This document shows, in pieces, positions 32,688 to 43,295 of a DNA stretch of 64,000 bases. Below the pieces are notes generated by a model. It had not been told where the DNA came from, made no database searches, and saw only the letters and a list, made by a program, of their open reading frames with translations. This DNA is from Arthrobacter agilis (GTDB lineage Bacteria > Actinomycetota > Actinomycetes > Actinomycetales > Micrococcaceae): the NCBI RefSeq assembly GCF_002157505.1, contig NZ_NFSC01000030.1:372001-436000 (forward strand). The letters are read 5' to 3'. Numbering within the stretch: the first letter of the stretch is position 1; each line of letters opens with the position of its first letter. A program made the position numbers and the translations under genes.

Positions 32688-33065
32688 ATGGACCCATTCA
32701 GTGCGCACTTCGACAGGGGAATCCTGAGGCTTCAGTGGAAGCGCGGCGTCGAGATCACCCATGCGCATGCTGTTGCCGCCGCCCGCGCCCTGGCGGAATT
32801 CCACGGTCCCACCGCACTGCCGCTCCTGGTCCACATGCATGGCATCACCGGCATCACCCCTGAAGCGCGGGTGGGAATGGCCGCCTACCGCGGGTTCTCG
32901 AGAGTCGCCGTCGTGGGCGAGGACGCCGTCGACGAAGTGATGTCGGGGTTCTCCCACCGCTCCCCCACCGCCACGCGCTATTTCTCCTCCGAGACCGAAG
33001 CGCTCGTATGGCTGCTCGACGGCAGCACGGCCGAGCACGCTACGGAACCGGCGTCGCGCGACTAG
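32688..33065 (+). CDS. Small STAS-like (DUF7793-type) protein
   Basis: A 125-residue soluble protein with alternating strands and helices: GILRLQWKRGVEITHAHAVAAARAL, LPLLVHMHGITGITPEARVGMAA and FSRVAVVGEDAVDEVMSGF, then a final TRYFSSETEALVWLL. The layout recalls the STAS-like DUF7793 proteins common in Arthrobacter, in which a short central loop resembles anti-sigma-antagonist folds. No catalytic motif is visible and no partner is nearby, so no role is assigned. AAAGGA precedes the ATG. Confidence 0.65.
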   Translation: MDPFSAHFDRGILRLQWKRGVEITHAHAVAAARALAEFHGPTALPLLVHMHGITGITPEARVGMAAYRGFSRVAVVGEDAVDEVMSGFSHRSPTATRYFSSETEALVWLLDGSTAEHATEPASRD

Positions 33066-33124
33066 CACCGGACCGCTCGGAACAGCGCGTTGACCCGTTC
33101 TCGCGGTGGTGCGAAGGTGACAGC

Positions 33125-33414
33125 ATGAGCTCCGAGAACAGCGGGATCCAGGTCACGAACAACGAGGCGAAGAGCCGCTACATCGCCAATCTCGACGGCG
33201 ATCCTGCGGGCATGGCGGCGTACGAACGGTCGGGTGACACCATCGTCTTCACACACACCGTGGTCGACGAGGAGGTCGAGGGCCACGGCATCGGCAGCAC
33301 GCTGATCCGGTACGCACTCGACGACGCCCGCGCGCAGCACCTCACCGTGGTGCCGCAGTGCGAGTTCGTGGCGGCCTTCATCGAGGACCACCCTGAGTAC
33401 CAGGGCCTGGTGGG

Positions 33415-33418
<4 letters not shown>
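33125..33418 (+). CDS. Small GNAT-type N-acetyltransferase (YidJ/GTNC-like)
   Basis: A 97-residue minimal GNAT-like protein: NNEAKSRYIANLDGDPAGMAAYERSGDTIVFTHTVV, then EVEGHGIGSTLIRYALDDARAQ containing the acetyl-CoA loop (G-H-G-I-G-S), and VVPQCEFVAAFIEDHPEYQGLV. These segments match the small YjdJ/GTNC-type family. The target is unknown. Its stop overlaps the convergent tetR stop by 4 bp (33415-33418). Confidence 0.85.
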
Positions 33419-34922
<1,504 letters not shown>

Positions 34923-34981
34923 CATCATCCCGACCGCAGGGCCCCGGCGACCTGCGGTCGGGGACGTGGGGGGCGTCGCTC

Positions 34982-35743
34982 CTAGAACTGGATACCGCGG
35001 GTGAGGCCGCCGTCGATCAGGAGGTTGGCTCCCGTGGTGCGGCTGGACCGCGGGCTGGCCAGGAAGACGACGGCGTCCGCCACCTCCTGCGGCGTGCCCA
35101 TGCGGCCGGTCGGGTTGAGGCCCATGGCCGTGGAGAACAGCTCCGGGTTCCCGCCCTCGATGTTCTCCCAGACTCCGCCCTCGTGGTAGGTGTTGCCCGG
35201 AGAGACGGTGTTGGCCCGGATGCCCTGTTCCGCGAGCTGGAAGGCCAGCCCCGCCATATAGGCGATGAGCGCCGACTTCACGGTCCCGTAGGGCCCCGAG
35301 GCGAAGTCCACCTCGCGCCCGGAGACGCTGGAGATGGCCGCGATCGACGGCGTCGAGCTCCGTGCGAGATGCGGGAGCGACGCCTTGACGAGGCGCACCG
35401 TTCCCATGAGGTCGACGCGCAGGCTCGCCTCCCAGTTCTCCTCGGTGTCCTCCATGGCGAGGGCGCTGACGTTACTGACCACCGCGTCGATGCCACCGAA
35501 CTCCATCGCCACGGTCTGCACCCAGGCTGCAACAGCCAGACCGTCACCGACGTCGAGGACGTACCCGGCGACCCGCGCGGAGGACGAGGCGAACTCCGCT
35601 TCGGTCGCCGCCACCTCTGCGGCATTCCGCGCACAGAAGGCCACGTTGGCCCCTTCCCGCGCGAACGACTCGACGATGGCGCGGCCGATGCCCTTCGTGC
35701 CGCCGGTCACGAGGGCAGTGGTGCCGTCGAGGTGCAGATCCAT
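34982..35743 (-). CDS. Short-chain dehydrogenase/reductase
   Basis: A 253-residue classical SDR with [11 protein letters not shown] (12-22), [18 protein letters not shown] in place of the usual NNAG, catalytic Ser in ISSVSGRE and YGTVK as the Tyr-x3-Lys pair. The C-terminus [16 protein letters not shown] is typical. The changed NNAG segment (V-S-N-V-S) is notable but seen in some subfamilies. It is 73 bp after the acetamidase-like gene on the same strand and may share its transcript. The substrate is unknown. Confidence 0.85.
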   Translation of the reverse strand: MDLHLDGTTALVTGGTKGIGRAIVESFAREGANVAFCARNAAEVAATEAEFASSSARVAGYVLDVGDGLAVAAWVQTVAMEFGGIDAVVSNVSALAMEDTEENWEASLRVDLMGTVRLVKASLPHLARSSTPSIAAISSVSGREVDFASGPYGTVKSALIAYMAGLAFQLAEQGIRANTVSPGNTYHEGGVWENIEGGNPELFSTAMGLNPTGRMGTPQEVADAVVFLASPRSSRTTGANLLIDGGLTRGIQF

Positions 35744-35816
35744 GGAAGTCCTTCGGTAAGGGGCGGTCGGTGGTCGGACGAAGCTCGGCGCCTGCCGGTG
35801 GAGCCTCGGAAGGGGT

Positions 35817-36818
35817 TCAGCGAAGCTCGGCGCCCTGCCGGCGGAGGTGGGCATGGAGTCCGCCATAGGCGTCGACCGCAGGAAAGAGTGCCTTGGGCGC
35901 CTTGACCACCACGCTGTAGTTGACGTCGACGGCGTTGGCGATCGGAGCGAGGGCCGTCTGGGTCAGGAGCTGGTAGGCGTCGAGCTGGTGAAGCCCGAAG
36001 AGATCCCCGAACCACCGCACCATCTCCAGCTGGCCGATGCGCCACGAGTCCTCCATGGGGCGTGAGGACCCGACAGCCATCCAGTGGTAATCGGTTTCGA
36101 GCCGCGGCCAGGCGGGAGCACCGCCCTTGATCAGCTCGACGATGATCGTCGAATGCATGGCGCCTTCGACGGCGGTGCCGCACGCCTCCCCCTCGCCCTG
36201 ACGGTAGTGCCCGTCCCCGACGGAGAACAGGGCGCCCTCCACGTTCACGCCGAGGTAGACGGTGGTGCCCGGCTTCACGTCGGGCGCATCCATGTTGCCG
36301 CCGAACCTCTCCGGTACCAGGGAGGAGCGCACCTCGCCGCCGGGCGGAGCGACCCCCACGGTGCCGAGCATCGGCTCGAGCGGGAGTGCGACCTCGAAGT
36401 CGCCCAGCCGTGACTGGAAGCCGACCGTGCGCCGCTCGGTGTCGACGTGGTAGATCCAGGTGATGTCCGGCAGCGGTTCCTGCAGGGTTGCAGTGCGGTC
36501 CGTGCTGGTCAGGCCGCCGAAGAACGGGATGGTGGCGGACGACCCGTAGGAGCGGGCCGGAGTGAGGTCCACGATGTGCAGCGCGAGGGTGTCCCCCGGT
36601 TCTGCGCCCTCCACGTAGAACGGGCCGGTCTGCGGATTGATGAAGTTCATGTCCACCTTCTCGCCGGACACGTCATCCACGGAGGTCAGCGCATTGTTGA
36701 AGGCATCCTCCGTCCAGAGCTTCAGCGCGGTACCCGGCTGGACCGTCATCACGGGGGCGCTGCCACCGAAGGTGTACACGAGCTGGTCCCGCCGCGGGTG
36801 GTACTCGATGATCTCCAT
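35817..36818 (-). CDS. Acetamidase/formamidase family protein
   Basis: A 333-residue member of the FmdA/AmdA family, zinc amidases releasing ammonia from formamide or acetamide. Landmarks are the N-terminal [47 protein letters not shown], and the metal-site [38 protein letters not shown] block at about 185-222, which is near-diagnostic. Length is normal. An SDR gene follows on the same strand. Confidence 0.88.
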   Translation of the reverse strand: MEIIEYHPRRDQLVYTFGGSAPVMTVQPGTALKLWTEDAFNNALTSVDDVSGEKVDMNFINPQTGPFYVEGAEPGDTLALHIVDLTPARSYGSSATIPFFGGLTSTDRTATLQEPLPDITWIYHVDTERRTVGFQSRLGDFEVALPLEPMLGTVGVAPPGGEVRSSLVPERFGGNMDAPDVKPGTTVYLGVNVEGALFSVGDGHYRQGEGEACGTAVEGAMHSTIIVELIKGGAPAWPRLETDYHWMAVGSSRPMEDSWRIGQLEMVRWFGDLFGLHQLDAYQLLTQTALAPIANAVDVNYSVVVKAPKALFPAVDAYGGLHAHLRRQGAELR

Positions 36819-36883
36819 GACGGGATGCTACGGGGCGGCTCCGGCCTGGACAAGGGTCGAAGACCGCCCCGGATCGCGGGGTG

Positions 36884-37372
36884 TCAGCCGGCCAGGGACA
36901 GGGAGGAGAGCACATCGTCGAGGCGCTCGTGCCCCTCGTTCACGCCCTTCTCCATGCCGCTGCCGATCATCGCGTCCCTGGCCTCGACAGTGAGGAATGC
37001 CGAACGCCCGGAGCACCTCGTCCTCCCGTCGCCGAGGTCCTCGAACGTCATGCTGTCGAGGCTGACATGGTGCGGTGCGCCGTCGAACTCGAACGTCTGG
37101 ATGATCCGCTCTGGTGCGACGACGGTATGGAAGATCCCGCGAAAACCGTAGGCGTTGCCCTCGCCGTCGCGGTGGACATAGGAGTACGCACCTCCGGTCA
37201 CCGCGTCGAATTCGAGGATCTCCATGATCATGCGGCGCGGACCGAGCCACTGGCGCACGAGGTCCGGCTCCGTGAACGCCCGGAAGACGACGTCCCGCGG
37301 GGCATCGAAGTCGCGGACGATGGCGACGAATGGCTGGCCTGGTTCCGCCGTGATGGTGGTGGGATTCTTCAT
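36884..37372 (-). CDS. SRPBCC/AHSA1-family protein
   Basis: A 162-residue START-like protein of the AHSA1 group. Diagnostic are VRDFDAPRDVVFRAFTEPDLVRQWLGPR, FDAVTGGAYSYVH, GIFHTVVAPERIIQTFEFDG and a C-terminal helix EKGVNEGHERLDDVLSSL. It forms a hydrophobic cavity for an unknown ligand. Its ATG overlaps the arsR stop by 4 bp; ArsR-SRPBCC pairs like this are very common and are usually co-transcribed, the partner serving as an effector of the repressor in some proposals. Confidence 0.88.
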   Translation of the reverse strand: MKNPTTITAEPGQPFVAIVRDFDAPRDVVFRAFTEPDLVRQWLGPRRMIMEILEFDAVTGGAYSYVHRDGEGNAYGFRGIFHTVVAPERIIQTFEFDGAPHHVSLDSMTFEDLGDGRTRCSGRSAFLTVEARDAMIGSGMEKGVNEGHERLDDVLSSLSLAG

Positions 37373-37710
37373 GACTGTTCCTTGGACTGATCCTGCAGGG
37401 TTGCGAGCACGCCGTCGAGCCGGCGGTATTGGCGTTCGGCTTCCAGGCGGTAGGTGTCGATCCAGCCCGTCAGAGCTTCGAGCGCGGCGGGATCGAGGTG
37501 GCAGGGGCGGCGCTGGCCGTCCCGCGTGCGGGTGATCAGGCCGGCCTGCTCGAGCACCTGGATGTGCTTGGAGACTGCCTGCTTGGTCATGGCGAAGGGT
37601 TCCGCCAGCTCGTTGACGGTGGCCGAACTGCGCGAGAGCCGCGCGATGATGGCTCTGCGGGCCGGGTCAGCGAGCGCCGAGAAAGCGGCATCGAGATCAT
37701 CGTCCTGCAT
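37369..37710 (-). CDS. ArsR-family transcriptional regulator
   Basis: A 113-residue winged-helix regulator: AFSALADPARRAIIARLSRSSATVNELAEPFAMTKQAVSKHIQVLEQAGLITRTRDGQRRPCHL covers the domain, and there is no metal-binding cysteine set, so it is not a typical metal sensor. AGGAGGTGGATC precedes the ATG. A strong promoter and an inverted repeat sit directly upstream, consistent with autoregulation of the arsR-SRPBCC pair. Confidence 0.9.
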   Translation of the reverse strand: MQDDDLDAAFSALADPARRAIIARLSRSSATVNELAEPFAMTKQAVSKHIQVLEQAGLITRTRDGQRRPCHLDPAALEALTGWIDTYRLEAERQYRRLDGVLATLQDQSKEQS

Positions 37711-37727
37711 GATCCACCTCCTCGTTG

Positions 37728-37780
37728 ATCAACCGTTTGGTTGATAGTTAGATCATAGACCTGCGGGGGTGCGGGTACAA
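37728..37780 (-). promoter_or_regulatory. Promoter and operator of arsR-SRPBCC operon
   Basis: On the minus strand TTGTAC (37780-37775), 17 bp, TATGAT (37757-37752) is a near-consensus promoter. Immediately downstream lies ATCAACC-GTTT-GGTTGAT (37728-37745), a perfect 7-bp inverted repeat at the expected transcription start, a likely ArsR operator. Confidence 0.7.
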
Positions 37781-37929
37781 GGGAGAGGCGGGCGACGGCG
37801 CAGCGCCGGCTGCGCGTTCTACCGCAGCAGGCCGCGTCGTCACTGGGCAAACGACGACGGCGCACCGCAGGGCCGAGCATCCGCGGGGCCAGCCCGCCCC
37901 CTGCTCAGGCCCGCGCCGGGACCCTTTGC

Positions 37930-39156
37930 TCAGGCCCGGCCCTTCAGGATGAGGTTCCAGTACACCTTCGGCAGCACCACGCGCTCCACGATGAACGTCG
38001 ACCTGCGCTCGCGGGCCAGGTTCTTCCAGCCCGGTACGGTGGGCATCGGCGAGTACTTGTCGTCGAACTCCGAGAACACGACCGTCTTCCGGCTGACCAC
38101 GAAGGGGCAGGCCGAATAGTGGTTGTACTTCGAGGTGGGCTTCTTCCCCTTGAGAACGGCCTTGAGGTTCTTGGCGAGCACCTTCGTCTGCATGCGCAGC
38201 GCTGCTCCCGATTTGGAGTTGAGCGTGGAGGCGGCGTCCCCGAGGGACCAGATGGTGGGGAAACGCGTATGCCGCAGGATGACGGGGTCCACCTCGACGA
38301 AGCCTCCGCGGTTCCCGGGCGCCGGAAGGTCCGTACTCTTCAGCCACTCGGGCGCGGACTGCGGCGGCACGGCGTGGAGGACGTCATAGCCGATGGTCTC
38401 GGTGGTGTCGTCGGTGGAGCGCCGAAGCACCACCGTGCGTGCCTCGGGGTCCACGGACTCGAGCCGGGTGCTGTAGTGCACCTCGATCCCGTACTCGTCG
38501 ATCTTCCGGTTGAGTTCCTCGTCGATGATCTCCATGCCGAAGATCGTGGGCGTGGAGACGGCGAGGACCACCCGGATGTCCTTCAGGACGCCCTGGCGCC
38601 GCCAGTGGTCGCATGCGAGGTACATGGGTTTCTGGGCGGCACCGTCGCAGGAGGCCGGCCCGGGCGGCTGCGTGAAGACCACCGTGCCGCTGGTCAGGTC
38701 GCGGAAGAGCTTCCAGGCCTTGGGCGCGAGTTCGTACTCGTAGTTCGATCCGCCGTACGGCCCTTCCATGGCTTCCTTGAGGCCCGGGATGGCCGTCCAG
38801 TCATTCTGGATCCCCGGGCATACGACGAGGTGGTCGTAGGTGACGGCGGAGCCGGACTCCAGCAGCACGGTACTGGATTCGGTGCTGACATCGGTGGCCT
38901 TGTCCTGGATCCAGGTGATCCCCCGCGGCATCACGGCGGATTGCAGGCGCACCGCCTCGAACGCGTCAGCCGTGCCGCCCGCGATGTGCGAGAAGAGCGG
39001 CTGGTAGAGGTGCCGGCTCCGGGGCTCGATCACGGCGATGTCCTTCAGCCGGTATCGCTTGAGACGCCCGGCGAGTGACACGCCGGCGTTGCCTCCACCG
39101 ATGATGAGCACCTGATGGTGGCGCTTCTCACCGGGAGCGGGGATGACGGGGACCAT
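37930..39156 (-). CDS. FAD-dependent oxidoreductase, sulfide:quinone oxidoreductase-like
   Basis: A 408-residue flavoprotein with an N-terminal FAD motif (VLIIGGGNAGVSLAGRL, 16-32), IEPRSRHLYQPLFSHIAGGTA, LVVCPGIQNDW and PASCDGAAQKPMYLACDHWRR. The second binding motif is TIWSLGDAAS at about 300. The C-terminus YSACPFVVSRKTVVFSEFDDKYSPMPTVPGW ends with a hydrophobic/basic helix as in membrane-associated SQR enzymes. Cysteines at the SQR positions support oxidation of sulfide to sulfane with electrons passed to quinone. It stands alone and 140 bp from the glutamine amidotransferase-like gene, with no sulfide-related partner. Confidence 0.8.
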   Translation of the reverse strand: MVPVIPAPGEKRHHQVLIIGGGNAGVSLAGRLKRYRLKDIAVIEPRSRHLYQPLFSHIAGGTADAFEAVRLQSAVMPRGITWIQDKATDVSTESSTVLLESGSAVTYDHLVVCPGIQNDWTAIPGLKEAMEGPYGGSNYEYELAPKAWKLFRDLTSGTVVFTQPPGPASCDGAAQKPMYLACDHWRRQGVLKDIRVVLAVSTPTIFGMEIIDEELNRKIDEYGIEVHYSTRLESVDPEARTVVLRRSTDDTTETIGYDVLHAVPPQSAPEWLKSTDLPAPGNRGGFVEVDPVILRHTRFPTIWSLGDAASTLNSKSGAALRMQTKVLAKNLKAVLKGKKPTSKYNHYSACPFVVSRKTVVFSEFDDKYSPMPTVPGWKNLARERRSTFIVERVVLPKVYWNLILKGRA

Positions 39157-39301
39157 ACGGCCCGCCCGTGGAGTGCTGGTGCTGGTGCTGGAACCGATGG
39201 CAGCTACCTCTTCTGATCGCCCTGCGCGGCCTGTCCCCCGACAGTACCGCCCAGCACCGACGCAGGACAGGGAGCCGGCACATGACAGGGAGCGACTCCG
39301 G

Positions 39302-40036
39302 TCAGCCGCGCGCGTACCTCGTGACGAAGGAGCGCAGGATGGCCTCGGGTTGGTTCACCACCAGGGCACGCGCCCGCTCGATGTACTCGTCGGCCTGCTC
39401 CGGCGGGAAATAGCCGGCGTGGCGATAGGTGCTGATGCGCCCTACGAGTGCCTCGACGTCGAGTTCCGGGTGGAACTGCGTCGCGTACACGTTCTCCCCC
39501 ACACGGAACATCTGCACGGGGCAAGTGGCCGACGACGCCAGCAGCACCGCCGATCCCGGCAGCGTCGCACACGCCTCCTTGTGTCCCACGTAGGCCGCGA
39601 ACGACGACGGCAGTCCCGCGAGCAGCGGATCGGCCGCGCCGTCCTCGGTGAGCGTGATCTCGACGGCGCCGATCGCTTCGGCGTAGGTGGAATCGATGAG
39701 GGCGCCCTGGTGTCGCCCCAGGGTCCCGACGCCGTAACACGCGCCGAAAAAGGGGTAGTCCTCCCCGACCACGCGGTCCAGCAGCTCGCCGAGCTCATGC
39801 TCCACACGGACCTGGACGGCACTCTTCTCCTCCTCCGGGTCGGAGGAGTTGAAGGGGCTGCCGCCGAGGAAGATCCCGGAGTAGTCGGCGAGGTCGAACC
39901 CGGGCAGAGGCTCCGCCTCCAGCCGGATGCGCCGCAGTTCTCCCTCGGCCAGGCCGCCATAGCGCAGGAAACTCCGGTATTCGGCGTCGGCGGCGTAGTT
40001 CTCGGCACGCGTGGCCAGCAGGAGGAACGGTTTCAC
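39302..40036 (-). CDS. Class I glutamine amidotransferase-like protein
   Basis: A 244-residue GATase-1 domain protein (GuaA-like/YfeJ-type). Seen are FLGGSPFNSSDPEE, the nucleophile Cys in PFFGACYGVGTLGRHQG, and His-x-Glu in ATQFHPELD, so the Cys-His-Glu triad is complete. The GTG start at 40036 overlaps the alpha-xylosidase stop as GTGA, and the gene ends a sugar-uptake operon. Hydrolysis of a gamma-glutamyl compound is possible, but the link to xyloside use is unexplained. Confidence 0.82.
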   Translation of the reverse strand: MKPFLLLATRAENYAADAEYRSFLRYGGLAEGELRRIRLEAEPLPGFDLADYSGIFLGGSPFNSSDPEEEKSAVQVRVEHELGELLDRVVGEDYPFFGACYGVGTLGRHQGALIDSTYAEAIGAVEITLTEDGAADPLLAGLPSSFAAYVGHKEACATLPGSAVLLASSATCPVQMFRVGENVYATQFHPELDVEALVGRISTYRHAGYFPPEQADEYIERARALVVNQPEAILRSFVTRYARG

Positions 40037-42396
40037 CCTTCGATGCTACGGGCCTCCAGCTCCACCGTGCCGCCGTCGGACCGTGCCTCCGCGCCTCCCG
40101 CCAGGCGTGCCCGGAACCCGACACCCGCCGGGCCCGTGACCCGGTAGCCGCCTCCCGAGCGGGATACGCGGAACTCGCCCTCGGTCCCGGTCGGCGTGAC
40201 CACGCGGACCGTGCTGCCGTCGGCGGCACCGGGGTACACGGTGACGAGCGGGTCGTCGAGGTAGTCGTAGTCGGGCCTGTCCCCGGTGTTGCCGGTGACC
40301 AGAACGGTCCCCTCCCGCACCCAGAGCGGCAGGCTGTCGAACCCGTGGGTCTCACGCCGCCAGCCTCCTCCCGCGGCTGTCTCGCCGGTGAGCAGATGCG
40401 TCCAGGTTCCCGCGGGGAGGTAGTACTCGACCGTGCCCTCCGCCGAGAACACGGGAGCCACGAGCAGGTCGGGGCCGAGCATGTACTGCCGGTCCAGGTG
40501 CGCGACGGCGGGATCCTCCGGGAAGGCGAGCTGCATCGGCCGCATGAAGGGCGTGCCCGCTGCATGGGCTTGGGCGCCGACGGCGTACAGGTAGGGCATG
40601 AGGGACAGCTTCAGCCGCGCGAAGATCCGTGTCACGTCGACGGCGTTCTGGCCCTCGGGCTCGTCGCCGGTGTCGAACGCCCACGGGACGCGGTAGCTCG
40701 TGGAGCCGTGCAGGCGGGAATGGCTCGAGAGCAGGCCGAAGACGACCCACCGCTTGAAGACCGCAGGGTCCGGGGAGCCTTCGAAGCCGCCGATGTCGTG
40801 GCTCCAGTACCCGAAGCCGCTGAGCGCGAGGGAGAGCCCGCCACGCAGCGTCTCGGCCATGGACTCGAACGACGACGAGTTGTCGCCGCCCCAGTGCACC
40901 GGCATCTGCTGGCCGCCCGCGGTCGCCGACCGGGCGAACAGGACGGCCTCGCCTTGCCCCCGGACCTCCTCGAGGACGTCGAAGACCGCGCGGTTGTAGA
41001 GCTGGGGATAGAGGTTGTGCATGGTCTCCGCCGGCGTGCCGTCATGCCACTGAACGCCCAGCGGGATCCGCTCCCCGAAGTCCGTCTTGATGGCATCGAC
41101 GCCTTGGCCGAGCAGGGTCCGCACCTTGTCCTGGAACCACGCCGTGGCGCCGGGGTTGGTGAAGTCCACCAGGCCCATGCCCGCCTGCCACATGTCCCAC
41201 TGCCACACCGTGCCGTCCTCGCGCCGCACGAGGTAGCCCTCCTGGGCGGCCTCGTCGAAGAGCTTCGATCGCTGGGAGATGTACGGGTTGAGCCAGGCGC
41301 TGACCCGCAGGCCCTTGTCGTGCAGCCGCTGGAGCATGCCCACCGGATCGGGGAAGACGCGCGGATCCCACTCGAAGTCGGTCCAGTTGAACTCCCGCAT
41401 CCAGAAGCAGTCGAAGTGGAAGACGCTCAGCGGGAGGTTGCGCTCCGCCATGCCGTCGACGAACGTCGCAACCGTCGCCTCGTCGTAGTCGGTGGTGAAG
41501 CTCGTGGACAGCCACAGGCCGTAGGACCAGGCCGGCACCTGCGCGGGGCGGCCGGTCAGGCGCGTGTAGCGTTCGAGGATGTCCGCCGGCGTCGGCCCGT
41601 AGATCACGAAGTACTCGAGCGCCTCCCCCGGAACCGAGAACTGCACGCGCTCCACGGATTCGGAGCCCACCTCGAAGGAGACGTGCTCGGGGTGGTTCAC
41701 GAAGACGCCGTAGCCGTGGTTGGTGAGGTAGAACGGCACGTTCTTGTAGGACTGCTCGCTCGAGGTGCCGCCGTCGGCGTTCCAGATGTCCACGGTCTGC
41801 CCGTTCTTCACGAGCGGACCGAAGCGCTCCCCCAGCCCGTAGACCAGCTCTCCCACGCCGAGGGAGAGCTGCGCATGCAGGTACGACGACGACGGCGCGC
41901 GTCCCGTGGGTGCGACCCCAGCGACGCCCACCGGTTCGGTGGTGACGGGTGCGTCGGGCGCGAGGCCCATGCGCCCCACGGACTTGTGCCCGCTCGAGGT
42001 GAGCGTCCGGCCGTCGGCCTCGAAGGACAGGTTCCAGGGAGCTCCGCGGGTGATGCGGGCCGTGAGCGGACCGGCCGCGAGGGTGCCGCCGTCGTCGTCC
42101 GCCGTGGCCGTGGCCGTGGTGCCCGTCCCCTCCTCCGCGCCCACGAGGTCGAAGCCCCGGTGCGGGCTGTCGCCGCGGTGGTTCTCGATCCGCACGCCGA
42201 TGATCCCGTCGAGCGGGCTGCTGAGCGTGACCGTCAGCAGTGCCCGGTTGAGCGTGTCGCCGCGCCGCTCGATGACCTTGGTGGGCGCCGAGACCACGAG
42301 GCGCCGGCCGTCCACCACCTCGATGTCGTAGGCCTCCTGCGCGTACTGCGCATCGACGCCGGGGCGGACATGCCAGAATCCGTCGGTGAATTTCAT
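40033..42396 (-). CDS. yicI: Alpha-xylosidase, GH31 (YicI type)
   Basis: A 787-residue GH31 enzyme removing alpha-xylosyl residues, for example from isoprimeverose. Seen are the N-terminal beta-sandwich (MKFTDGFWHVRPGV), GLGERFGPLVKNGQTVDIWNADGGTSSEQSYKNVPFYL, HFDCFWMREFNWTDFEWDPRVFPDP and the catalytic nucleophile Asp in DAIKTDFGERIP. Also present are GYWSHDIGGFEG and the YicI-specific SRLHGSTSYRVPW. The length fits YicI. It starts 2 bp after the permease gene of a sugar ABC importer, indicating uptake and intracellular cleavage of alpha-xylosides, probably xyloglucan fragments. Confidence 0.93.
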   Translation of the reverse strand: MKFTDGFWHVRPGVDAQYAQEAYDIEVVDGRRLVVSAPTKVIERRGDTLNRALLTVTLSSPLDGIIGVRIENHRGDSPHRGFDLVGAEEGTGTTATATADDDGGTLAAGPLTARITRGAPWNLSFEADGRTLTSSGHKSVGRMGLAPDAPVTTEPVGVAGVAPTGRAPSSSYLHAQLSLGVGELVYGLGERFGPLVKNGQTVDIWNADGGTSSEQSYKNVPFYLTNHGYGVFVNHPEHVSFEVGSESVERVQFSVPGEALEYFVIYGPTPADILERYTRLTGRPAQVPAWSYGLWLSTSFTTDYDEATVATFVDGMAERNLPLSVFHFDCFWMREFNWTDFEWDPRVFPDPVGMLQRLHDKGLRVSAWLNPYISQRSKLFDEAAQEGYLVRREDGTVWQWDMWQAGMGLVDFTNPGATAWFQDKVRTLLGQGVDAIKTDFGERIPLGVQWHDGTPAETMHNLYPQLYNRAVFDVLEEVRGQGEAVLFARSATAGGQQMPVHWGGDNSSSFESMAETLRGGLSLALSGFGYWSHDIGGFEGSPDPAVFKRWVVFGLLSSHSRLHGSTSYRVPWAFDTGDEPEGQNAVDVTRIFARLKLSLMPYLYAVGAQAHAAGTPFMRPMQLAFPEDPAVAHLDRQYMLGPDLLVAPVFSAEGTVEYYLPAGTWTHLLTGETAAGGGWRRETHGFDSLPLWVREGTVLVTGNTGDRPDYDYLDDPLVTVYPGAADGSTVRVVTPTGTEGEFRVSRSGGGYRVTGPAGVGFRARLAGGAEARSDGGTVELEARSIEG

Positions 42397-42398
42397 GG

Positions 42399-43295
42399 TT
42401 ACTTGACTGCTCCTGCCGTGATGCCCCGGGTGAGGGTGCGCTGGAAGATGAGGAAGAAGATGAGGGTGGGAAGGAGCCCGAGGAGGGCGGAGGCGCTGGT
42501 GGTGGTGACGTCCATGAGGCGGTCCCCCTGCAGCACCGTGATCGCCACGGGCACGGTCTGGTTGTCGTTGCCCACGAGGAACGTCAGCGGGATCAGGAAC
42601 TCGTTCCAGGTCCAGATGAAGAAGAAGATGAGCAGGACGCTCAGCGTGGGCCGCGAGATCGGGAAGATCACCCGCCACAGGATCTGCCAGCGGCTGGCGC
42701 CGTCGAGGGACGCCGCCTCGAGCAGTTCCTTCGGGAACGTCCCGTACACCGATGCGAGGAGGTAGGTCCCGAACGCACTCTGGATGACGGTGAAGATGAT
42801 GATCACGGCCCAGACGCTGTCGTAGAGGCCCACCTGCCGGAACATGAAATACAGCGGGTACAGCAGTACTTCCTGCGGCAGCATGTTGGCGAGCAGGATC
42901 AGCAGCACGAGCCAGGTGCGGCCGCGCACGCGCCCGATGCCGAGCGCGAAGGCGTTGAACATCGAGATGCCGACGGCGAGCACCGCCACCACGGAGCTGA
43001 TGAAGAAGCTGTTCCAGAGCTTGCGGGGGAAGTCGACGCGCTCCCAGAAGGCGGTGATGCCGTCGAAGTAGAGGGCCGTCGGCAGGGAGAGCGGGCCGCC
43101 CGAGGCGTAGTCGGTGGGCGATTTGAACGAGTTGGCGAGGATCAGCAGGAACGGGACGGCGATGAGCAGCCCGATCAGCACGGCCACCGCCAGGATCAGC
43201 CAGTCGCCGGCAGTCTTCCGTGCCCGCCCGCTGCGCCGTCGTTGACGGGGTGGTTCCTGGACCGCTTCCTGGGCGGTCAGCGTGGGAACGGCCAT
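42399..43295 (-). CDS. Carbohydrate ABC transporter permease (MalG type)
   Basis: A 298-residue permease with six helices after a basic lead (RQRRRSGRARK). MalG-family hallmarks are NSFKSPTDYASG, LANMLPQEVLLYPLYFMFRQVGL and the coupling loop EAASLDGASRWQILWRVIFPISRP. Its ATG overlaps the stop of the MalF-type gene by one base (TGATG). No ATPase is encoded nearby, so a shared MsiK-like ATPase elsewhere is expected, as is usual in actinobacteria. Confidence 0.92.
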   Translation of the reverse strand: MAVPTLTAQEAVQEPPRQRRRSGRARKTAGDWLILAVAVLIGLLIAVPFLLILANSFKSPTDYASGGPLSLPTALYFDGITAFWERVDFPRKLWNSFFISSVVAVLAVGISMFNAFALGIGRVRGRTWLVLLILLANMLPQEVLLYPLYFMFRQVGLYDSVWAVIIIFTVIQSAFGTYLLASVYGTFPKELLEAASLDGASRWQILWRVIFPISRPTLSVLLIFFFIWTWNEFLIPLTFLVGNDNQTVPVAITVLQGDRLMDVTTTSASALLGLLPTLIFFLIFQRTLTRGITAGAVK